Shown here: piece after piece, positions 60,101 to 64,000 of the stretch | How positions within the stretch are numbered: the first letter of the stretch is position 1 | Layout: the number at the start of each line of letters is the position of its first letter | Assembly: GCF_030867145.1 (NCBI RefSeq) | Contig: NC_134433.1 | Coordinates: 13,095,216-13,159,215 of the forward strand | Direction of reading: 5' to 3' | Origin: Opisthocomus hoazin | Taxonomy: Eukaryota; Chordata; Aves; Opisthocomiformes; Opisthocomidae | DNA length: 64,000 nt | The notes under the pieces: generated by a model | Seen by the model: only the letters and a program-made list of their open reading frames with translations | The model's database searches: none | Told to the model about the DNA's origin: nothing | Translations under genes and position numbers: made by a program

Positions 60101-63100
60101 AAAAAGCAGTGATCATTTAAAAAAAAACACCAAAAAAAACCAAACAAAACTTCCCACAGTTTCAGGATCTGTAATGAAATAACATAGTAAAACCCCAAAC
60201 AGGTTGCTCTCGTAATGATTTTTAATATATAATAAAATCCTGTGGGTATCTTCATTTTTACCACTCACTTTAAAGTTCAGGGCAGAGATAGAATGATAGA
60301 ATTACAACTCACAATGTCAAATTACACTAATTTCAGCTCTACTGTAGGTACAGCCTCCTAGTATTGACAGATTCTTCATGCAATTTGCCAAAATGTCTTC
60401 CAAAATCTTCCTGACTTGGCATTTAGGCTTTTCTGTTTTCTATAGTGTATCTAGAAATGGGGAAGATATGGATTCCCCACAGTCTCTTCAGGATGATGCG
60501 ACTGAATATAGCCCTAATGTGGACAGTTGTTGGTGAGTGGAGACGTGAAGTATTCCTTAGTATGTTTTCAATGGATTAAGTCTATGACAGGGTAGATATT
60601 ACCTATTTTGCCTGCCATGTTTTAGAAATAAGGTCATATGTGTGCATGCATTTCTGATTCTTCAGTAATTAAATTTTTAAATAAACAACTCTAACCTCTA
60701 CTTTTCTCAAATCTCCTATTTATTGTGAGGATCCTTCATATATAAGGTCTATTTCCTAGATGACAACACAGGACCTAAACACTATGCACAACTAGGCATG
60801 AGCTAGGAGTATTTTTGGTTGAGGGGAAATATTAAATCATTCTTGTTCCAGAATAATGTATTGTTAGGAGAGTTGTGTAAGAAGATGTGAGGTTAAAAAT
60901 TATCTTCTGCTGCGAGTGGAATGGGTGCAGCTGGAGTGCAGCGTCAGGTAACTTCAGGCACTGAAGTCAGCGAGTTGTGGACAGATCAGAGAAGCAGAAA
61001 AGTAATTGTATTTCTTTTTCTTCCTATGTAGAAAATAAAACATAGTAAGTTGAATCAGTAATTTCCTCATTATTTCTTATAATTCAGTGCTAACAGATCA
61101 CAGGGACCCGAGCAGACTAGTGCCCGGAAGAAGCTGAAAAGGTACATATTTCGGGCAGTATCTGAAGGTAATTTAGAAGATTTGCAATGTCTCCTCGCAG
61201 AGCTGAAGGAACGATCAAACGTGTGTACAAACATGACTGTGCCAGGTAAGTTGAGTTACCTGAAGGAAGATTGTTAGCTCTCTGGCAGCGTATGTGTAGT
61301 CTAAAACTGGAAAATATCTCTGTGCAACAGCTTTTTGCCTATGAATTTGCAGTCACTTGTTTGCAAAGTAGTGTATGTCACATTTCCTATTTCTAAATGA
61401 AAGCTTAAGGTATTCAATCAGCCACCTCTTTGCTGCCTCCAAGGCAACACTGCAGAGTATTTGTCTCCTACTTACGAAACATGGAGGGTCTTTCTGCACT
61501 GTATTCCCATAGCCATGCCTAAGCTAGCCTTCTGCAGCAGGAGACTCGAAGCTGATCTCTCTATCCAAACTGCAGTCAAACTGCAGTACAGACAGGGCTT
61601 GTGATGTGTGTGGCATGGTAGAATGGGCAGAGAGGTTAGGAGAGAGTTCTGGGTCTGTCTGGAGTTACCATGGCGGTGGGATGTCCAAAAGAGAAACCAA
61701 GTGCATTGGCTACCTTATTAATTAGTACCATGTCTCTGAATGCGTTATCTCACCAAGCATACATAGCTCAAATTCAAAGTGAATAGGATGCAGTAACTGT
61801 TTGGCAAATAATTTATGTTCATATATATCCCTCAGGTTCCACCTCTTAATAAACAAAAGATTAGAATTATTTTCCATCCACTTTAATAAATAATGATGAT
61901 CTAATCCTGAAATTCACTCTTATAGATTACCTGATGAAAAGATTCACAGCTTCAGATACTGGCAAAACTTGTCTGATGAAAGCTCTACTGAACATCAACC
62001 AAAACACAAATGAGATAGTGAAGACGCTACTATCCTTTGCAGAAGAAAATGGTATTTTGGAGAGATTTATCAATGCAGCATATACAGAAGAGGCGTATAA
62101 AGGTATTGCCATCTGATACCAATTTCAGGTATATGGTTAAATATACCATCCATAAAAGTAATGTTTTCTTCAAACTTTCTAATGATTGTTTACATTCCTA
62201 AAACAACTTTTATTCATTATCACTGATGCTCTATCCATTGTGAAGCATCATTAACATTTCATAATGTACTTAAGAGATTCAAACGCTAAATACCCGTGTC
62301 TGTTGTTTCAGGCCAGACAGCTCTAAATATTGCCATTGAAAGAAGACAATATGAAATAACTCAGAGCCTTATAGAAAAAGGAGCTGATGTCAATGCTCAC
62401 GCCCAGGGTATTTTTTTTAATCCCAAACATAAGTATGAAGGCTTTTATTTTGGTAAGTGGAAATTCAATCTCTCTGGAAAAATTAGGAAGGAATACCCAA
62501 ACAATTAAGACAGTATGGAAGACAGGCAAGTGTGAATCATTACTGTAGCCAAACCTAGCTCGGGAAACTAACATCCCAAGATATAAAAATGGCATAGTAC
62601 CTTTTGTAAAAGTAACTTGCCTGAATGCAATGTATTATAAACACTCAGAAATAATTGTAAAACATTTATAAAACAATTGTAAATGCTGAATGGCAAATAA
62701 GACGTAACAAGTTTGATTCTGAAGATTTTCTCCAAATAATGTTTTCATGCAAATTAAGCTTTTATAAAACAAGACCTAAATTCAATACAATCAATATGTA
62801 AATGTGCTTTCATATATTCAGATGCTGAACACAGATACTCTTTTATAATATGATTTGAATGCTTGTAATAAAACATGAACACGTTACATTTTATGATGTT
62901 GTAGGTGAAACTGCACTGGCATTAGCTGCGTGTACCAATCAACCAGACATAGTTCAACTGTTAATGGACAATACCAGGACTAATATTACTTCTCAAGATT
63001 CCAGAGGAAACAATATCCTCCATGCATTAGTTACTGTGGCAGAGGACTTTAAAACCCAGAATGACTTTGTAATTCGAATGTATGATATGATTTTGTTGAA

Positions 63101-64000
63101 AAGTAAAGACAGAAATTTGGAAACAACAAAAAATAAGGAGGGCTTGACACCACTACAATTAGCTGCAAAAACTGGGAAATTAGAGGTGAGTATTATTTCA
63201 GTAGCATCTAAGAGAAATTAAGTATGGAGAAAGAGTCAAAGCCAACTATGTACTCAGACATTACTGCTCTGACGTGTAGTTTTCTATGCTGCTTATGTAT
63301 CAGTACTATTTCGTGAGCTAACTTTGTTCAAAATACAAGCAAATATTTCTATTTCAATGTTGCTTCTACCCTTCAAGGTCTCACTCTAACAACGCCTGTC
63401 CGTAAAGAAATACACGTGCTGCTTAGAAACAGCCTTGCAAAACCTTCTATTGTACAGGAACTCAGAAATTCTGCACTTATTGCAATGCTACACTTATACA
63501 ATACACAATCTTTCAATAATTTCAGAAAACTCACTAGAACTGCTCTGTTATGCTGCTGTAGAATTTGGCGCTCATAAGTGAACTGCTTGTATTGTGGTAG
63601 AGAATTGACAATGGGATAATTTAGAAAGTAACTGATTAAGTTAAATGAAGATATAATGTGAACACATGGAAAATTGTGCTTTCGTCCTTTAGAAAAATGT
63701 CTCTGACAGAAAATCCAGAGGCATTAGAAATACTGTATTTATTTCCTAGAGGTCTGTCATCTCTCACACCATTTACTGAATAACAGAATTACAAATGCTT
63801 TGAATTGCACTACTGTAGTAAATGTGATAGTTGAGAGCTAGGGGTTTTGGCAAGTATGTATGTATGCTTTCTCTTTTTCCATGAAGAACGCATCTGCTTA
63901 CAAATAACTCTGTTAATGTTTTAGATTCTGAAATACATCCTGAGCAGAGAGATAAGAGATAAGCCTAACAGGAGCCTGTCAAGAAAATTCACAGACTGGG
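54171..64000 (+). CDS. TRPV3: Transient receptor potential cation channel V3, 5' part (runs off window)
   Basis: TRPV3 is a warm-sensitive cation channel of keratinocytes and other epithelia. The first eight coding exons are 54171-54289, 58693-58797, 60446-60532, 61088-61245, 61926-62102, 62312-62452, 62905-63185 and 63925 to the window end. They join in phase to about 381 residues, all N-terminal and cytosolic. The start [15 protein letters not shown] matches human MKAHPKEMVPLMGKR. Next come [22 protein letters not shown] and [10 protein letters not shown], then the ankyrin domain ([72 protein letters not shown]). The last visible residues are LSRKFTDW. The first intron is 4.4 kb. Exon phases from 61088 on match the paralogous TRPV1 exons, and both genes have a 141-base exon. 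Membrane domain and C-terminus lie beyond the edge. Confidence 0.96.
54600..55480. mobile_element. Possible LTR-retrotransposon (ERV) LTR fossil
   Basis: Within TRPV3 intron 1 this roughly 0.9 kb block differs in texture from its surroundings. It is locally GC-richer, has long near-stop-free but meaningless frames, includes a short CA repeat, and has wording I loosely associate with avian ERV LTRs. I could not establish matching ends or a target-site duplication, and no internal retroviral region adjoins it. If real it would be a solitary, inactive fossil. Family and age are undetermined and the boundaries approximate. Confidence 0.25.
54893..54911 (+). repeat. (CA)9 microsatellite
   Basis: A pure CA run lies in TRPV3 intron 1, inside the candidate LTR-like block. 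Confidence 0.95.
56698..57191 (-). other. Unidentified minus-strand ORF with a membrane-like helix
   Basis: Antisense in TRPV3 intron 1, a 129-codon frame (57087-56698) reads [18 protein letters not shown], later [20 protein letters not shown], then a strongly hydrophobic stretch [20 protein letters not shown] followed by ILLV, and [10 protein letters not shown] second frame (57191-56880) overlaps it. Minus-strand sequence further upstream (about 57540-57250) also reads protein-like, with cysteine-rich wording such as [16 protein letters not shown] before a stop. It may be a decayed membrane-protein gene or retrocopy, or chance. I recognise no family. Confidence 0.25.
58305..58330. repeat. 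Short perfect inverted repeat / palindrome
   Basis: TATGCATACA (58305-58314), a 4-base spacer and TGTATGCATA (58319-58328) form a perfect 10-base inverted repeat. The overlapping TGTATGCATACA (58319-58330) is itself palindromic. It probably arose from an alternating purine-pyrimidine simple sequence. Confidence 0.85.

Overview
The window is vertebrate nuclear DNA, almost certainly from a bird. Every protein gene is split into short exons with GT..AG introns. Two CpG-rich head-to-head promoters are visible, and a 5'-truncated CR1 LINE of the usual avian type sits in an intron. The TRPV1 reading is 843 residues, close to my recollection of the chicken protein but with scattered substitutions, so this is probably a bird other than chicken. 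The gene order EMC6 - TAX1BP3 - CTNS - SHPK - TRPV1 - TRPV3 is that of human 17p13.2.

Layout. 0.3-0.66 kb: EMC6 (minus), with its coding sequence in one exon. 0.66-1.27 kb: GC-rich bidirectional promoter. 1.27-3.4 kb: TAX1BP3 (plus, 4 coding exons, 124 aa). 3.4-6.0 kb: convergent 3' ends. 6.0-13.4 kb: CTNS (minus, 10 coding exons, 365 aa). 13.4-14.4 kb: second CpG-rich bidirectional promoter, with two opposed ZNF143-type sites and a CLEAR-like E-box. 14.4-23.0 kb: SHPK (plus, 7 exons, 475 aa). 28.4-37.6 kb: TRPV1 (plus, 15 coding exons, 843 aa). 37.6-54.2 kb: a long AT-rich spacer with an old CR1 relic and no gene I can establish. 54.2 kb to the right edge: the first eight coding exons of TRPV3 (plus), which runs off the window.

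For all five multi-exon genes I chose splice junctions by joining GT..AG sites that keep the family's reading frame. CTNS, SHPK, TAX1BP3 and TRPV1 close as complete frames of the expected length with no internal stop.

Functionally this is a conserved housekeeping and sensory neighbourhood, not an operon: ER membrane-protein insertion (EMC6), a single-PDZ adaptor (TAX1BP3), lysosomal cystine export (CTNS), sedoheptulose phosphorylation (SHPK) and two tandem thermo-TRP cation channels. I found no new biological system. The points most worth a second look are: the SHPK exon 6 splice acceptor, built from T18 and (GT)9; the changed cystinosin C-terminal tail; the TRPV1 residues associated with avian capsaicin indifference; the promoter motif arrangement; and two unexplained minus-strand coding-like stretches at about 50.0 and 56.9 kb.
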